This document shows, one piece after another, positions 13,597 through 25,955 of a DNA stretch of 64,000 nt. The notes under the pieces were generated by a model. It had not been told where the DNA came from and searched no databases. It was given only the letters and a program-made list of their open reading frames with translations. The first letter of the stretch is position 1. Each line of letters begins with the position of its first letter. Source of the DNA: Membranipora membranacea (taxonomy: Eukaryota > Bryozoa > Gymnolaemata > Cheilostomatida > Membraniporidae); NCBI GenBank assembly GCA_914767715.1, contig OU612068.1, forward strand, positions 30,504,001 to 30,568,000, written 5' to 3'. A program made the translations under genes and the position numbers.

Positions 13597-16592
13597 GATA
13601 ATCTCTTATCAATGCTGAAGCTATTTTCTTACTTCACTGGCAGTACCTTATCTCTTGGCTTTATCAATGCCAGGTATGTATTCACTGTGAGACGACGACA
13701 TGCAGTGGTGTGAATGACTAGTCTGACTATGACAGATGTACGGCCTCCTGGCCCATATCTCATACAATAGAGCGCATAGAAGTAAATATTGACAATTAGC
13801 TATTGAATAGTAATGTAATTTTACAAAATGTACCAGGCTGTTGAAGAATAATTAACGGAAAATATTTGTATGACTTCATACTTTTATTACCTACTAATGG
13901 CTTGATGAGGACTTATTGGTTAATAGCCATTAGGCTCAGTATTGAGAGATTTAAAATTGAATTGAAAAAAAATCCACCCACCCGATACTTGGCTGTGATT
14001 GTCAACCCCAACCGAAGGTCTGCAAGAGCTCGCTTTCGCTGCGTTAATTTGCTTAAAATCGAAAAAAGGAAAATCTCAAGTTACTCGTCACAATACAATG
14101 CATGAAAATTGCTCTAACAGCACTCAAGGTAAGCAAATTTACTCACCCAGATGAGCAATTAAAACACTGGATAAATAATATCACAACACTCAAAAGTGTT
14201 AAAATTATGTAACAAAACATCATCTGTTACAGTTATGCAGTTACTGTCGCTACAGCAATGTGCCTGTGGCTTCTCTACTTCAAATTTTATAATCTGTCAT
14301 CAGTGCAGAGGGAAATTAAATATGAGCAGTAACTAGTATGGATGAGATGAACTTCTGAGCTAACTTTAATTACCTTCGTAAATTACAAATCAAGTATACT
14401 TTAATATAGCAATCAATATTTTAATTTTATAACGTCTTTACATTTCAGAACTGCAGCAGTTTGAATTGGGCTGCAACTTGACGAGTAAAAATAATAAAAT
14501 AGTACTATGTAAATAAAAGACACTTAGATCTTAATGTTATTTACTAAGCAGTAAAAAACAACATCGGATATTCTAGCAGCACACCCGAACAAAGTAGTGG
14601 GACTCTTCAGTAAATAAGAATATATAATGGCTATTTTTGGCTGCACTAGGGAGCTGACTTTTTCTTAGCATTTCTCTCCATAATGTATCATAATATTGAT
14701 ACAGATGATATTGAACTGGTGCACAAGAGAGAAATTCAGATCGCATCATGTTTGATGATAAAAGTCAAAGCCTACATAAGGTGCATCTAATATAAGTGGT
14801 ATTAGATGGAAACCAACAATGTTATGATAATCAATCGGAATTGTAATGAATGGCATTGTTAGTATATACTTTTACAGGTATAAACTAAAATCTCAAGTCA
14901 TACCTCTAATCTGTGTAGCGAATATCTAAATGTGCCTATAAGCAGCAAAGCGTGAGTGAATTACACTAATGTAAATTTCGTTTACAATTTTTTGAGGAAT
15001 CTGTCACATTGTCACCACTCATCATCAATATATCAACACAAATTATAGCAGTTCAATATCCACATAGTTGTAAAACAAGAGTGCCTACCTGATCACATCA
15101 GACTGTTCCATGGCGGAATGACTAGTCTGCCCATGCTATCACCCAAAATTACAGCTTACCAGAAAATTAATTACATAGCACACAGTTTTAACACAAAAGG
15201 ATTTATACCCTCCACAATTTATAACAACTTGAAATTGCTGTTAGCCCTAAGCCCTTAGAATGCAGAGTTACAAAAACTACAGCAAGATCAGCTAGTGATG
15301 AAGATGAAAATTATAAGAAGCAAAAGTATTACAGACAATCTACACACAGCTAACTTAAATTCCATCCTTGGAGGCCTTTCTTGATTACATCCAAATCTCA
15401 TCGCATCATGACAAGCCCAATACTGATTATGTGATAATAACCCAAAAGAATGTTAGTTCTTGTGCTTTTCACACGACAGCGCCATTAACACCAAATATGA
15501 GTGAGATTTAAAATAAAGTTTTACTCAGAAATTGTGATCAAACAACCATGCTCTGCACTAATAATAAATTTGGGCCATGAGTAGAAAGAAGTTTGACTAG
15601 CGTGATATTATCTCACAGATTTTAGGAGAAGTTTGTGTCAGGTTTATACGTACTGAGTTTCAAACAAATAAGTAAATACTTACATATTATATGTTATCTA
15701 TATATGTTGTGTCGGTGAGGTGGTCCTCAAAATATGAAGCATAATATGTTCCTGCTGAGAGTTGAGCACGGGATCTTAGAGCAAGCACGCCATCTCTAGA
15801 TAGGCTACCTTTTTATTTAGTTATCGGCAGTCTTCAAGAACATAACAAGCAATGATAAGTAACAAGTCAATTCGTCTTGTCATTACAAAATTAGCTATCT
15901 TAACTTATTCTGTTATTGATTGTAAGGAGCTGCTCAATAACTACACTCACATAAATTCTCATATGCCATGTGATGAGTGCAACGCAAAACTGTCAAACTA
16001 TCCCAACTATCCCGGGTTAGCAAATAACATGAGAATGGTAATATGCAAAATAGAGCCGACAAATACATTAAAGAGTAGGGAGCATCTCAACAATTAAAAA
16101 TTAAAATTTGTTACAAATTTAGGATTATCTTATCTGTCCATGTTAAACTCGGCTCAGTAACTTACCAGTATGTTTTCTCCTTTGCTGATATAATGTTGTA
16201 CGACTGTCAGCACTACGCCAACCGTTGAAATCCTAGTATCTTATCTAAAAATTTAAAGCCAGAACTGGAATCTCAGATATTGCAAACCAGCAAGTTTTCT
16301 GCAAGTAGAGCAATGCTCGCTTCTGGTTAGCTTCAGTTTAGTGTCTACTGGTCGTATTAATTGTAATATCTGATTAGAAATTTGATTAGAGTAGCATTGA
16401 ATTATTATAACTGTTCAATAACATCATGATGTGCTTACATCATAATATTAAATTTGATGATGTATACAATATTCCCAGTTAATTATACATTTACAAGGCC
16501 TATAGCAGCATGAAATGAGAACACAGAAAATTAATGATTGATCAATAATACTAAAGTACTCTCTTAATTCTCACCCTCACAAGAGCATAAGT
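13597..16592. other. AT-rich intergenic region, no gene seen
   Basis: No supported exon, RNA or clear repeat. Short open frames at 13866-14105 and 15852-16097 have no splice context or conserved motif. The right end must contain the POMGNT2 3' untranslated region; no perfect AATAAA was spotted close to its stop. Confidence 0.4.
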
Positions 16593-18327
16593 CTATACTC
16601 TGATTGTGGGCCTGACAGGCTCTAACAGCAATAAAACCTCCTCCACATCCACTATTGTATCCTGGTATATATGATAGAGCCATGACGGGTCCTCACAGCA
16701 TAGATGAGCAGGTACTTGTGTCTGTGTGATTATCTCCTCCTGTATAACAGCTGACAGGTGCTCGAGTCCACCCAGGTGTAAGGGATAGTCTGGGTGTCCA
16801 ACTGTTTTATCACTATGTGTGTTTGACCATGAGAAGTAACGTAATCCCATAATGAAAGCAAGGGTCTTATAGGGAGTGTGTTTTTGTGGATTAATTGCAT
16901 AAGGGAATAACTCCAATACGATTGTATCACTCGGCATCCATACGATTGTGGATAACAAAGATCCATGCATGCCTATAACCATGAATGACTCGGACATAAT
17001 ACTCAAAATCTCTTCTAACGAATGAGTTTCTAGGTCCACAGATTTCACAGGAGCAGCAAACCTACGAGCCAGTTTAACCGACAGCTCAGCCTCGTTAAGT
17101 ATAACCCTAGTCTCTCTCCTGCTCAGTATTGTAATCTGTCTTGGAGTTGCCGGTTTTTTATAATAAAACCTCTGTTTAAATGTGTTGATAAGTTCAGAAA
17201 TCTTACTATCGTCATGTTCAATAGGGCCTTGAGGTTGTTTGAATCCATACTGATACCACAAAGTTGACCTGTCGAATCCAAATATAAGTTTCTTGTAGCA
17301 GTGCTCTGAGCTGTATGCTAACGGGTGTGCAGACAAGTTCTGGTAAAGCTCATCATAGGGCAACTCTCCGTAACCATCCGAGAACGACAGGGCTACCGGA
17401 AATGGATACACATCAGAGCCGTACTGCTTCTCAAGTACAGAGTAAAGAGGGAGTACATCATCATGTATGACGTGCATGAGATTGTCTGGTTTGAATCGAG
17501 TAAGCAGGTAGCTCGATGGTTGAATGAAGTTAGACAATGTCAGATTATTGGAGTACAGTATCTCAATATTGACAGCAGACTGGGGGAACTCATCTGTAGC
17601 TATTAGGTACGCGATTGGACCTTCAAGCGACTTCAGTGTCTCATCATCAGTGTTATATACAGATATCATATGCTTTCCTCTGCAAAAATACATAAAAATA
17701 AAAGTCAAAAATTTACACACATGCCAATTGGTTGATCGCTAACAGAACATCATTCGTTTGAATGCTGCTGGTTGATTTGGCTTTCATGCGACAACTCGTT
17801 CTCATGTTTTGGCATAGACAAAGTTCTGCTTTTCTCAAATCAATGATTCAATATCATTGATCAGAAGTAAAATGGAATCACTCTTTAGCTGAAAGGTATT
17901 TTATGGCTATTGGGGAGTTGTTTGATTCTGGAATGTGAGTGGACTTAAATCATATAATCAAGATTTTCAGTGTGAAACACAGAAAGATTGTGTCGTAAAT
18001 TGTAGGGCAATGAAGGAAACAGTTTAATTAAGCTGTTCAAGTTTGATCTACCTCAAAAGCCAGATCTCTAATATTGATTGAGACTTAGGACTCTTTTGAG
18101 GTGAAAGAATGCTCGGACACATAATCTACTCACTCTTTATTATTGTAGCACACATACTGTGCAACACATACTGATTGATACGGGTAGTTTGTATCTGAGC
18201 ACTGTATGGTACTTCTAACAGGTGGATTCATCTTGGAGTGTACATAATATGTGTATTGGTATTGAATGAAAATAGCAGCAACAATAGCTATAAGTAGGCT
18301 GATGAGGACCGGTGCTGTTAACAGCAT
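16593..18327 (-). CDS. POMGNT2: POMGNT2-like protein O-mannose beta-1,4-N-acetylglucosaminyltransferase (GT61), lacking FN3
   Basis: Two exons, 18134-18327 and 16593-17679, join in phase (AAA GA|A) into 426 residues. Exon 1 gives a type II signal anchor (about residues 3-24, LLTAPVLISLLIAIVAAIF) and a Cys-containing stem, IQCSDTNYPYQSVC..VCYNN, matching the region before the catalytic domain in vertebrate POMGNT2. Exon 2 carries RFKPDNLMHVIHDDVLPL, WYQYGFKQPQGP, VILNEAEL, a GMHGS motif, LELFPYAINP, HTPYKTLAF and HLCCEDPSWLYHIYQDT, all closely matching the family. POMGNT2 adds GlcNAc to O-mannose on alpha-dystroglycan in the ER, starting the core M3 glycan (family knowledge). Human POMGNT2 continues with a C-terminal fibronectin III domain; this reading frame stops soon after the catalytic part. 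Family assignment is strong; the exact C-terminus is less certain. Confidence 0.93.
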
Positions 18328-18689
18328 TCTTGATCTGATTCTGAGCTTTTCAATGCTGAACCAATCTGAAACAAAAAAGAAAAATGAAGCCGGGTAACCC
18401 CTGAATGGTCTGTGAAGACCATTACTGAGACGGAATGAATGAAACAGTTCTAGGAAAGAATCATCATTACTTATAATAGCGGAGATAACCCCCTTGGAGT
18501 TTTACAAGCATGTAATGATACGCAAAAGGTACAGCATATTTTCTGTTTGGGGATCTATTATATGAAATGTATAAATAGATACAGTGCTACATTAATGTAG
18601 TAGGTACAACAGTATAATATTATTCCTCAGAATGAAAGACAACAGAAGTCTCAATGCGTTGCTGAGTGTGCTGAATCTGATAGCCTATG

Positions 18690-18935
18690 TCAATTTGACG
18701 TCGGCATTTTGAGATAGGTAATCAGTATCAGAAGGATTCTGGACTAGAGATCAAACTCAGATTAACATAATGGCATAGATAGTCAGTATCAGGGAGATTC
18801 TGGGCAAGATATCCACATCAAGGTCCAACATCAGATTGATACCAATTCTATGCAGGCTTCTCGATATAGGTAGTCAGTATCAAGTCAATTCTGGGTTGGA
18901 TAGCAATGTCCAACACCGAAGCGACCATTTGATGG
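18690..18935. repeat. Degenerate tandem repeat, three copies
   Basis: Three diverged modules spaced roughly 60-85 bp share GATAGGTAGTCAGTATCA, then AATTCTGGG..GGATA and often GTCCAACA. Likely an old minisatellite in the spacer upstream of POMGNT2. Confidence 0.5.
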
Positions 18936-19734
18936 TGTCATATTACGGATTTGTTTATTAGGCCACTGTTGCAAATGCGTTGTGTATTATTTAAAACAGT
19001 TGTTTGTTACTCCTGCTGGTATGAATTACGAAAAACAAAACTGAAACAATTCTATTTGACAAAGAAATTTCCGATTCTGTTGGGACCATTCATGAAAAAT
19101 GGTCAGTCATTGTCATGACTGAATAACTGTGTCAGGTTCGACCATACTGAATGGTTTCCCAGATGCAGTTAAATTAAGTTCTCAAATTGACTTCAATCTT
19201 TCCACTAGTTTGTGAAAGTAATTTAAAAATTAAATCGATTTCATTACTTTAAAAAAGTCATAAAAAGACCAATGACGGGCCTTCATTTACGCTTATAACT
19301 TGTTGTACTATCGAAATTATGTGCTTTTCAATGTCAATTACAGTGTAAACTGGTTAATTCATACAAGGAAATTTGGTCCCTTCAGCCAGATATCAATGCA
19401 TTCTAATGTCACTTAATTCAAACTCTGCTTAATTAGAACAAATTTTGGTGGTCCCCAGAGGTTTGAATTAAGTGAACTGCACTGTAAAACAGAAAATATG
19501 TATTGTAGCAAGTTTTGATCTTGGACATGGAGTTTTACTTCAGTATACAAGAGCCTGTAAGCCAAGACTGCAATCCGAGCCAACCACCCCCGCTGGTATA
19601 CAAGTATACATGCTTGTTCTCCGGATGCCTATGGCTGGGCCCCCTTTACCCTTTTAGTTTAGTATATTTTTCAACAACGGATCGGCATATACTGCAGCAC
19701 TAAAATCCATTCGGATGTTTGCGTTGCAGATAGT

Positions 19735-19922
19735 CATCATGTGGTTGCCAACTAGTCGTACGGTGGTTGCCAAATGGTCATCCAGTGAGTGCCAAAAAGT
19801 CATCCGGTGGTTGCCAATAAGTTGTCTGGTGGTTGCCAAATAGTCATCCACTGGTTGCTAGATGGTCATCATATGGTTGCCAAATAGACGTCTGGTGGTT
19901 GCCAAATAGTCATCGGTTTGGC
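19735..19922. repeat. 22-bp minisatellite
   Basis: Eight consecutive 22-nt units plus a partial ninth, consensus CATCnGGTGGTTGCCAAATAGT with scattered substitutions. The minus-strand open frames across it are an effect of the periodicity, not a gene. The surrounding 18328-20416 spacer shows no supported gene. Confidence 0.85.
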
Positions 19923-20416
19923 ACTTGACCAACAGTTGGAAGCCAAATAGGCATCTGGTTGCATAAAATGCTTCTGGACACGAGTTTGATAGAGACGAAT
20001 GGGCTTCTAACGGAGAGGGTTTGGTTGTTGACAATGTTCTAAAAATTTGCCCGGTAAATGGCCATCCACCACACTTCTCTGTAAAAGGGCCATCCACGCC
20101 TGATAATTAGTATACATATCCGGCAATTCTAATTGGCCAAGAAGCTTGAAACAAAAATATTTGCTATGACCACCCCGTGCGGATGGGTTTGCCGCACCCA
20201 TGATGAGAGTCTACAACCTACCCGAATATGTTACATACCAATCTGCCTCTGTCAAATACGTAACCGGATTGTATTTCCTGACACCGGATGCCGATTTGGA
20301 CACATTCGTAGCACATGACAAAATATACTACTATAATATATTCTCTATCTATCTATAGTATCATTCAATTTATAGTGTTGTAGATAAGTAAGAGAAGGCA
20401 TATTTACATCATCAAT

Positions 20417-22170
20417 TTACATCAAAGACGACATCACGCTAGACCGCCTAGGGGGCGTAAGTGGCGAGCCTCAGTTTTTAGACATAAATACATAAGGTTT
20501 GGACATTGTTCCAGAATACCATCCCATGGGTAGGGCATTTGGGTTCAGAGTGGGTACATGTACCCATCCAGTAGGGCATCAGTAGTATTGTCCTCTGATT
20601 GTCCTTAGATTTTCATATCCCATATTGTCCGGGGCAAAAAACTGTTATGAAAACAGTTCCCTGTGGCAGCGATAGAACGTGGCTCGTTCCGTGTTTGTGA
20701 TCTTGTCGAGACTGTAGTATGGGGCTGGTTTATTATTTCATCGTAGGATGTGCAGAGTGCAGGGTGGGCCTCCGCTCTTGACAGTACCTTATGTAGGAGC
20801 TTTACCCTGGAGTTCTTCCGCCGAATAACTAGCTGTTCCAGCTGCAATTTCTCCTTTGCTTCCGTAACACCCCTCCTCCCCTTCAATCCACAGATCATTC
20901 TCACACCTTGGTTTTGCACAATCTCGAGTGCCTCGATCTCCCTCTTTGTGGAATGATCCCAGGCACAGGAAGCATATTCCAGATGAGGAAGGCAGAGAGA
21001 CTTGTATGCAATCAGTCTGGCTCTCTCCGGTGCCCAGTAAAGAGCTCGTCTGATCATCCCAATCTGCTTTCTGGCGCTGCAGATTTTGTCGGCTATGTGG
21101 TCAGTGAACTTTAGGTCTGACTGCAGTATCACTCCCAAGTATTTGCAGTGATCTGTGTGCTCCAGCACTATATTGTCCATAGTGTACTCTGGGACTGTTC
21201 TCTGAGGATGGAAGGCAATAATCTTACACTTCTTAGCATTAATACTCATCCCCCAGGTTTTAGCCCAGGTGTTCAGTGACACCAAGTTGGCTTGAAATCT
21301 CTCCTCATCATTTGTGTTGTCTACATTTTGGTCATGGGCCCCTGGGACTTACATGTCTTTACTTTGCCAATGTCCACTATCAACCACCCAAAAAACACCA
21401 AACAGGGTGAGACACAAAACAAATTTTTTTACAACCTACCTTGAAATCTCTCACACTAACGCACTCCTCCTTCCTCTTTCATTTGCTTCAGGTTTGAAAT
21501 TTCTAGCACAAACAGAGCTGACTTTATGGACCAGAGAAAAGAGATGCTTCTACAAAATTCACAAAATCTGAGTAGGCTGAAATGACTGCATGAGTATTGA
21601 CATCCCCACATGATTATTGTACTCCTTTTTTTATTTCACTAAATTGGTTCTTTTTACACTCATATTAGCCTGTCTTGACAAGCTTTGTTTGGTGGGGGGA
21701 GGGAGGGAACAAAGCTTGTCAACTCTTGCATGCTCGACTGTCGAGCTTGTAATAAACTATGAGAAATCATAAAAGTGTAAAAAGAACCAATTTAGTGAAA
21801 TAAAAAAAAAGAGTACAATAATCATGTGGGGATGTCAATACTCATGCAGTCATTTCAGCCTACTCAGAATTTGTGAATTTTGTAGAGGCATCTTTTTTCT
21901 CTGGTCCATAAAGTCAGCTCTGTTTCTGCTAGAAACTTCAAACCTGAAGCAAATGAAAGAGGAAGGAGGAGTGAGTTAGTGTGAGAGATTTCAAGATGGG
22001 TTGTAAAAAAATTTTTTTTTGTGTCTTACCCTGTTTGGTGTTTTTTGGGTGGTTGATAGTGGACATTGGCAAAGTAAAGACATGTAAGTCCCAGGGGCCC
22101 ATGATTTTGGTACATCAGGGTATCATCAGCAAAGAGGCCAGCAGAGCAATCAACATGACCTTTTACCTTG
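20417..22170 (-). mobile_element. 5'-truncated non-LTR retrotransposon, copy 1, split by a MITE
   Basis: Minus-strand frame 20605-21285 encodes the C-terminal part of a LINE reverse transcriptase: WGMSINAKKCKII, KYLGVIL, IRRALYWAPERARLIAYKSL, LPHLEYASCAWD and a terminal FLPRTIWDMKI. The upstream part with the catalytic FADDT motif lies at about 22112-22165, separated by the 771-bp element at 21333-22103; the coding sense resumes on both sides of an 8-bp duplication. The 5' part (endonuclease and early RT) is missing, so the copy is dead. The tail near 20417 ends in short TGATGTAA-type repeats. A second copy of the family lies at 32456-33115. The clade looks CR1/Jockey-like, unresolved. Confidence 0.88.
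21333..22103. mobile_element. hAT-like MITE with long terminal inverted repeats
   Basis: The element begins CATGGGCCCCTGGGACTTAC and ends with its inverse; the arms stay complementary for about 320 bp on each side around a centre near 21660-21775. It is flanked by a perfect 8-bp target-site duplication, ATTTTGGT (21325-21332 and 22104-22111), the length typical of hAT transposases. No transposase is encoded. It is inserted in the LINE reverse-transcriptase frame. The centre contains a smaller palindromic motif also found in the 3,182-bp array unit. Confidence 0.88.
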
Positions 22171-22179
22171 AGTCTTCTT

Positions 22180-22960
22180 CGTCTCTAACGCCGACTTTGA
22201 AATCAGGACTTAAGAAACATTTTGCCATTAATCGGTTAATCGGTCCGGGCCAATATCAAGGGCAAGCAAATGAACAGCTAGTACTTAGGTTGCACCCAAT
22301 GGACGAAGCAGCGGGCTGTCGATTGGTAGTGTGTTCCATTCTTTTGCAGTTCTTATGAAGAACGATCGCTGGTAGTGGAGCGTATTAGTGTGCGGAATGT
22401 AGTACTGATGTTGGTGCTTTCGTGCTGAGCTTGATGATGTAAGCTGCATATGGCTGTTCATGGTTGACTGGTTGTAGTGATGGTATTGGCTAAACAGTTT
22501 AAGTCTTGTTTCAGATCGGCGTTGAGATAGAGTGCATAGGTTGAGCTTTTGGAGGAGGTTAGTTGTGCTAGTCTTCCTATCTGTTCGTCTGATGCCACAG
22601 ATTAGACGAGATGCATGCCTTTGCACACCTTCCAGTTGCTTCTCTGCAGTTTGAGTGAGAGAGTCCCATGCCCCAGAGGCGTATTCCAGCACAGGCCGTA
22701 CGAGTTGCTTGTAGGCAGTAGACTTCCTTGACATCCTCGGAAGTGGTTAGTACATTTCTTCGAATGAAACCAAGCGTAGCGTTAGCTTTGGTCACTATAT
22801 TAGAGACATGGTCACTCCAGGTTAGCTTGGAGTCAACTGTTGCCCCCAAGTATTTTATAGAGTCTGTACTTGTGATGTTGGTTGAATGTAGTTGGTAAGT
22901 GTTGTTTGATTGATTGATGGGTTGCGTTTTCGACTTGTTGATATTCAAGTCAGGCCAGTA
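22180..22960 (-). mobile_element. Second LINE fragment, frameshifted RT C-terminus
   Basis: Two overlapping minus-strand frames (22577-22948, then 22285-22734) together read like the C-terminal region of a non-LTR reverse transcriptase: KYLGATVDSKLTWSDHV, LGFIRRN, then YKQLVRPVLEYASGAWD, GVQRHASRLICG and FFIRTAKEWNTLP. A frameshift near 22735 breaks it. It belongs to a different family from the adjoining copy and is 5'-truncated. The outer borders are approximate. Confidence 0.82.
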
Positions 22961-23459
22961 AATAACTGTCTAGGATTGTTGTTTCGCAGTAGTAGAAGTG
23001 GCTTGATTGACGTGCCAATCTGTGCACCAAACTGTTTTTTCTACATTGTTGTTGAATCTTCAGTAGGATCAAGGAGTCTTTGATCGGATAAGTTTTCAGT
23101 TTTTAAATTCAGTTTTTAGGATTTACCTTGACATTCTGATGTCCTTGTCCATCTTTTCTAAACATTGATTGGCCAAATGAAATCCAATCAAGCACATTCC
23201 ATGCAGCTATTGGCCAAGTTCATAAATGCATGGATTTCATTGGCTCATCTGTCTGACCAATTATGCATCAACTTGTCTCCCGCCGTGAGCATCAACAAAC
23301 TGGATGAATTTTAAACTGAGAAAAAAAGATGATTAAGAACCTTCCAGTGGAGAATGTAAGGTATTGTACCAATGAACTAAATGACCAATGAATCATTGTA
23401 CCAATGAACCAATGAGGTTTAGTTCATTGATTGTACCAAGTTATGTTATATATATTTTT

Positions 23460-23900
23460 TATTGGGAGTTTACAGGACTCCGAATATAGATGTATAGATA
23501 GGTCCCTGAGATGAGAGCAGCTTGTATCATTCCCTTATAGTTAGGTAAGTTAGGTAGCAGAAAGTAATCTTAGACAAGACAAGAGTGTGTTTATCCAAAA
23601 GGATCCTTGAACTTGGTTTATCAGAGGTAGTTCATTGGTTTATCAACTTGGGCACATTCCCTGGTCTAAACCCTGGTCCTAACATTTAGAGGCATCCCTA
23701 AACCGATTTCTTCGACAAATCAATAGGATGTGCTACCTCATCTGAGGTAAGGAAACTGAGGTAAGGTTTTTACTTGATTTTGTGTATCTAGGACTCTGAA
23801 TGTAGATGCATTGGTCTCTGTGGTGAAAGCTTGTATCATGCCCTTATATGAGTGTTAGTAAGGTAGCCTTAATAAGAAAGCTAAGAGTAGGCTAATCTTA
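23460..23900. repeat. Two diverged copies of a dispersed repeat
   Basis: About 100 bp starting near 23473 (GGACTCCGAATATAGATG, then GCTTGTATCATTCCCTTATA) recurs near 23790 (GGACTCTGAATGTAGATG, then GCTTGTATCATGCCCTTATA) in the same orientation. Just upstream, near 23370-23440, short repeats of ACCAATGAA occur. No gene is seen in 22961-24065. Confidence 0.5.
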
Positions 23901-23978
23901 GTTACAATGGTCATAGCTGGTCAATCCCAGGGTAGAGGGCAGGCAAGCAGGGGCGCTGTGAGTGTCAGTGTAAAGTGG

Positions 23979-24012
23979 TATGGGCCCCTGTGACTTACAT
24001 GTCTCACATGGG
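23979..24012. repeat. Solo end of the 21333-22103 MITE family
   Basis: TATGGGCCCCTGTGACTTAC followed by ATGTCTCACATG closely matches the terminal repeat of the hAT-like MITE. No matching inverted end was found nearby, so it looks like a truncated or decayed relative. Confidence 0.5.
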
Positions 24013-24065
24013 TTGATAATGATCATCTATATGCCAACTTGCAACTACTATTCACTTAGACTAGT

Positions 24066-24215
24066 AGGACTTAGCTCAGTTGGTTGGCGCATGACGCCCC
24101 AGGTGTGCTCCGACCTGCCTGCAAACTGAGAGCAACTTGGCGCCGAATACGGCGGCCGCGCCCTTACAGCACTGATATTTCTCAGTCCTCGGACAGAGAC
24201 AACACTTGCAATTTT
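24066..24215 (+). mobile_element. tRNA-derived SINE-like element
   Basis: GGACTTAGCTCAGTTGGTTG (24069-24088) contains a perfect Pol III A box, TAGCTCAGTTGG, as in the 5' half of a tRNA, but the 3' half does not fold as a tRNA and no clean B box follows. Downstream GCCTGCAAACTGAGAG and TTGGCGCCGAATACGG recur in related form near 36420-36470. An oligo-T run near 24210 may mark the end. Best read as a SINE, not a tRNA gene. Confidence 0.5.
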
Positions 24216-24724
24216 TTTTTTAAACTCTCACTCATGAACCCTGGTCCATCCATACCTTTATTTAATTCTGCCTGAGTCATGAATAATTCAAGTTATTGTT
24301 CCATATGAGTCACACCTCTAATACCTAATAGGCTTCCTACTAGTAGTGTGACCAATGATCAACGACACACACAACAAGCAGCAAAACTGCATAGTTTGTC
24401 TCAGCACATCGCTCACAATTGACACTCACTTGGTCTTTCAATTTGACAAAATCGTTCCCGAATTGCCTAGTCAGAATGTGTATATAGTTTCATCAATGAG
24501 TGAGCAATTTATGAGTTAGACCCTAGCAGGTCTCGCTCACTCACTGTTTGCTCGCTCACTCAGATGGCGTCTTTGGCTGTTTCTAATTGAAAGACCCCCC
24601 TGAGTCTGAACACCAGGGTGTCAGCGATTTCATAAACTTTGGTGAGGTAGAGATCTAAATGATAGAATACATCCGCAATCCTCCACACTCGGTATTAATA
24701 AAAGGCACAACCGACAAAACCTAT

Positions 24725-24945
24725 AACTACATTGCAACGTTGACCTCTTCACAAAGAGTTTGTTGTCGGCGCTGCTCAATTGTTGAATAACCTTTGTTTG
24801 ATACTTGTAGATCCTCACGTGGCACATCGTATAGAAACCAATTTATATGATCTCTGATATCTGGAAGGCGAGTCTGAAACGTCGCTGAAACTTTTACTAG
24901 AAGAAGCAACTTCTCTTCAACTGTGTAAGTACAGCGAGGGCCATA
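24725..24945 (-). other. Open frame of unknown nature
   Basis: Minus-strand frame without an early ATG, reading YTVEEKLLLLVKVS, LPDIRDHINWFLYDVPRED and ending EEVNVAM before a stop. It has normal protein-like composition but no recognised motif and no strong splice sites. It could be a decayed exon or a transposon remnant. The remaining spacer 24946-25078 shows nothing. Confidence 0.2.
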
Positions 24946-25078
24946 GGCTTAGGCATAATTCAGACTTGTAAGTTCGGCTTTGGAATAAACTAGTCCACTC
25001 AATTGTGGCACAGTGATGATGTAAAAGTCGTTAATTGAGGCACTGCACCAGATACTCTGGTGTTGCACCTTAAAGTGT

Positions 25079-25566
25079 CTAGGAAAGCAAAAAACAACCA
25101 CTGTTCATATCAAAGCTTTGCCATTGCAATGAACAAAAAAAGTAAATTATTTCACACAAGAAAATTATTGAATGATGTAACCTAATTTAAAGTGCGAAAA
25201 TCCAGGGTCTAAAAGGGTCTACAGTATGTTATCTCCCCTGTCATTCGTTCAAACTAAAATATCTTTGACTACACTACCTTGTCCGATACTGTTTTTTGAT
25301 AATATCTAGTGTAAGTAGAGCAGCCTAGTTACTGTCCTAGGCAAGCCCGGGCTAGGCTTAATGTTATACTGTAAGTGGATCATCATTTTAATGTGAATCT
25401 GTGGCAGGGGAGATAACATACTGTAGACCCTTCTAGACCCAGGAGTTTCGCACTTTAAATTAGGTAACATCATTCAATAATGTCCTTGTGCAAAAAATTT
25501 TACTTTTTTTGTTCATCGCAATGGCAAAGCTTTGATATGAACAGTGGTTGTTTTTTGCTTTCCTAG
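25079..25566. mobile_element. Inverted-repeat element (MITE-like)
   Basis: Arms of about 162 bp at 25079-25240 and 25405-25566 are nearly perfect inverse copies; the outer ends read CTAGGAAAGCAAAAAACAAC and the inner ends pair through CAGGGGAGATAACATACTG. The loop is about 165 bp. No coding capacity and no obvious target-site duplication were found. Confidence 0.8.
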
Positions 25567-25955
25567 TCACAAAGCTTTTAAGTATCACTCCTCCTGCATG
25601 CATCCCAAGAGTCGGAGAAACCCAATGTGCATATGACTGACAAACCTCTGTAGTTTGACTGGTCAGGGGTTTCAACAGGTGCCTTAGTAGGTGTGTTTCT
25701 CTTAATTTATGAGCTATGCTTCCAGTTTTTTACCTACCTTTTTTCTTTATAACATACTGACATGAGAACTTGATTCAGGGATATGCTTCCAAGACAAAAC
25801 CACATAGGAATGTCCCTCGCACTGACGATTGAATGACCGAAGCTCATATTGGAATTTTACATTGTTGAGAATAAGAGCTTGTGGCTTTAGTAAGCTAATA
25901 TGAGTGCCTTTTTTGTTACAGGTCATTGTGACATTGTTATTGTTAGCAACAAATC

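Noticed and set aside
13866-14105. 79-codon plus-strand open frame
   Set aside because: AT-rich, no recognised motif and no splice signals; probably chance.
19654-20097. Minus-strand frames with DDYLATTRRL-type peptide repeats
   Set aside because: They arise from the 22-bp minisatellite being read in frame by chance; no splice context or conservation.
21981-22358. 125-codon plus-strand open frame with a hydrophobic N-terminus
   Set aside because: It crosses from the MITE arm into LINE sequence in antisense; the apparent signal peptide is MITE sequence.
24066-24140. tRNA gene
   Set aside because: Perfect A box, but no B box or 3' acceptor strand at the expected distance.
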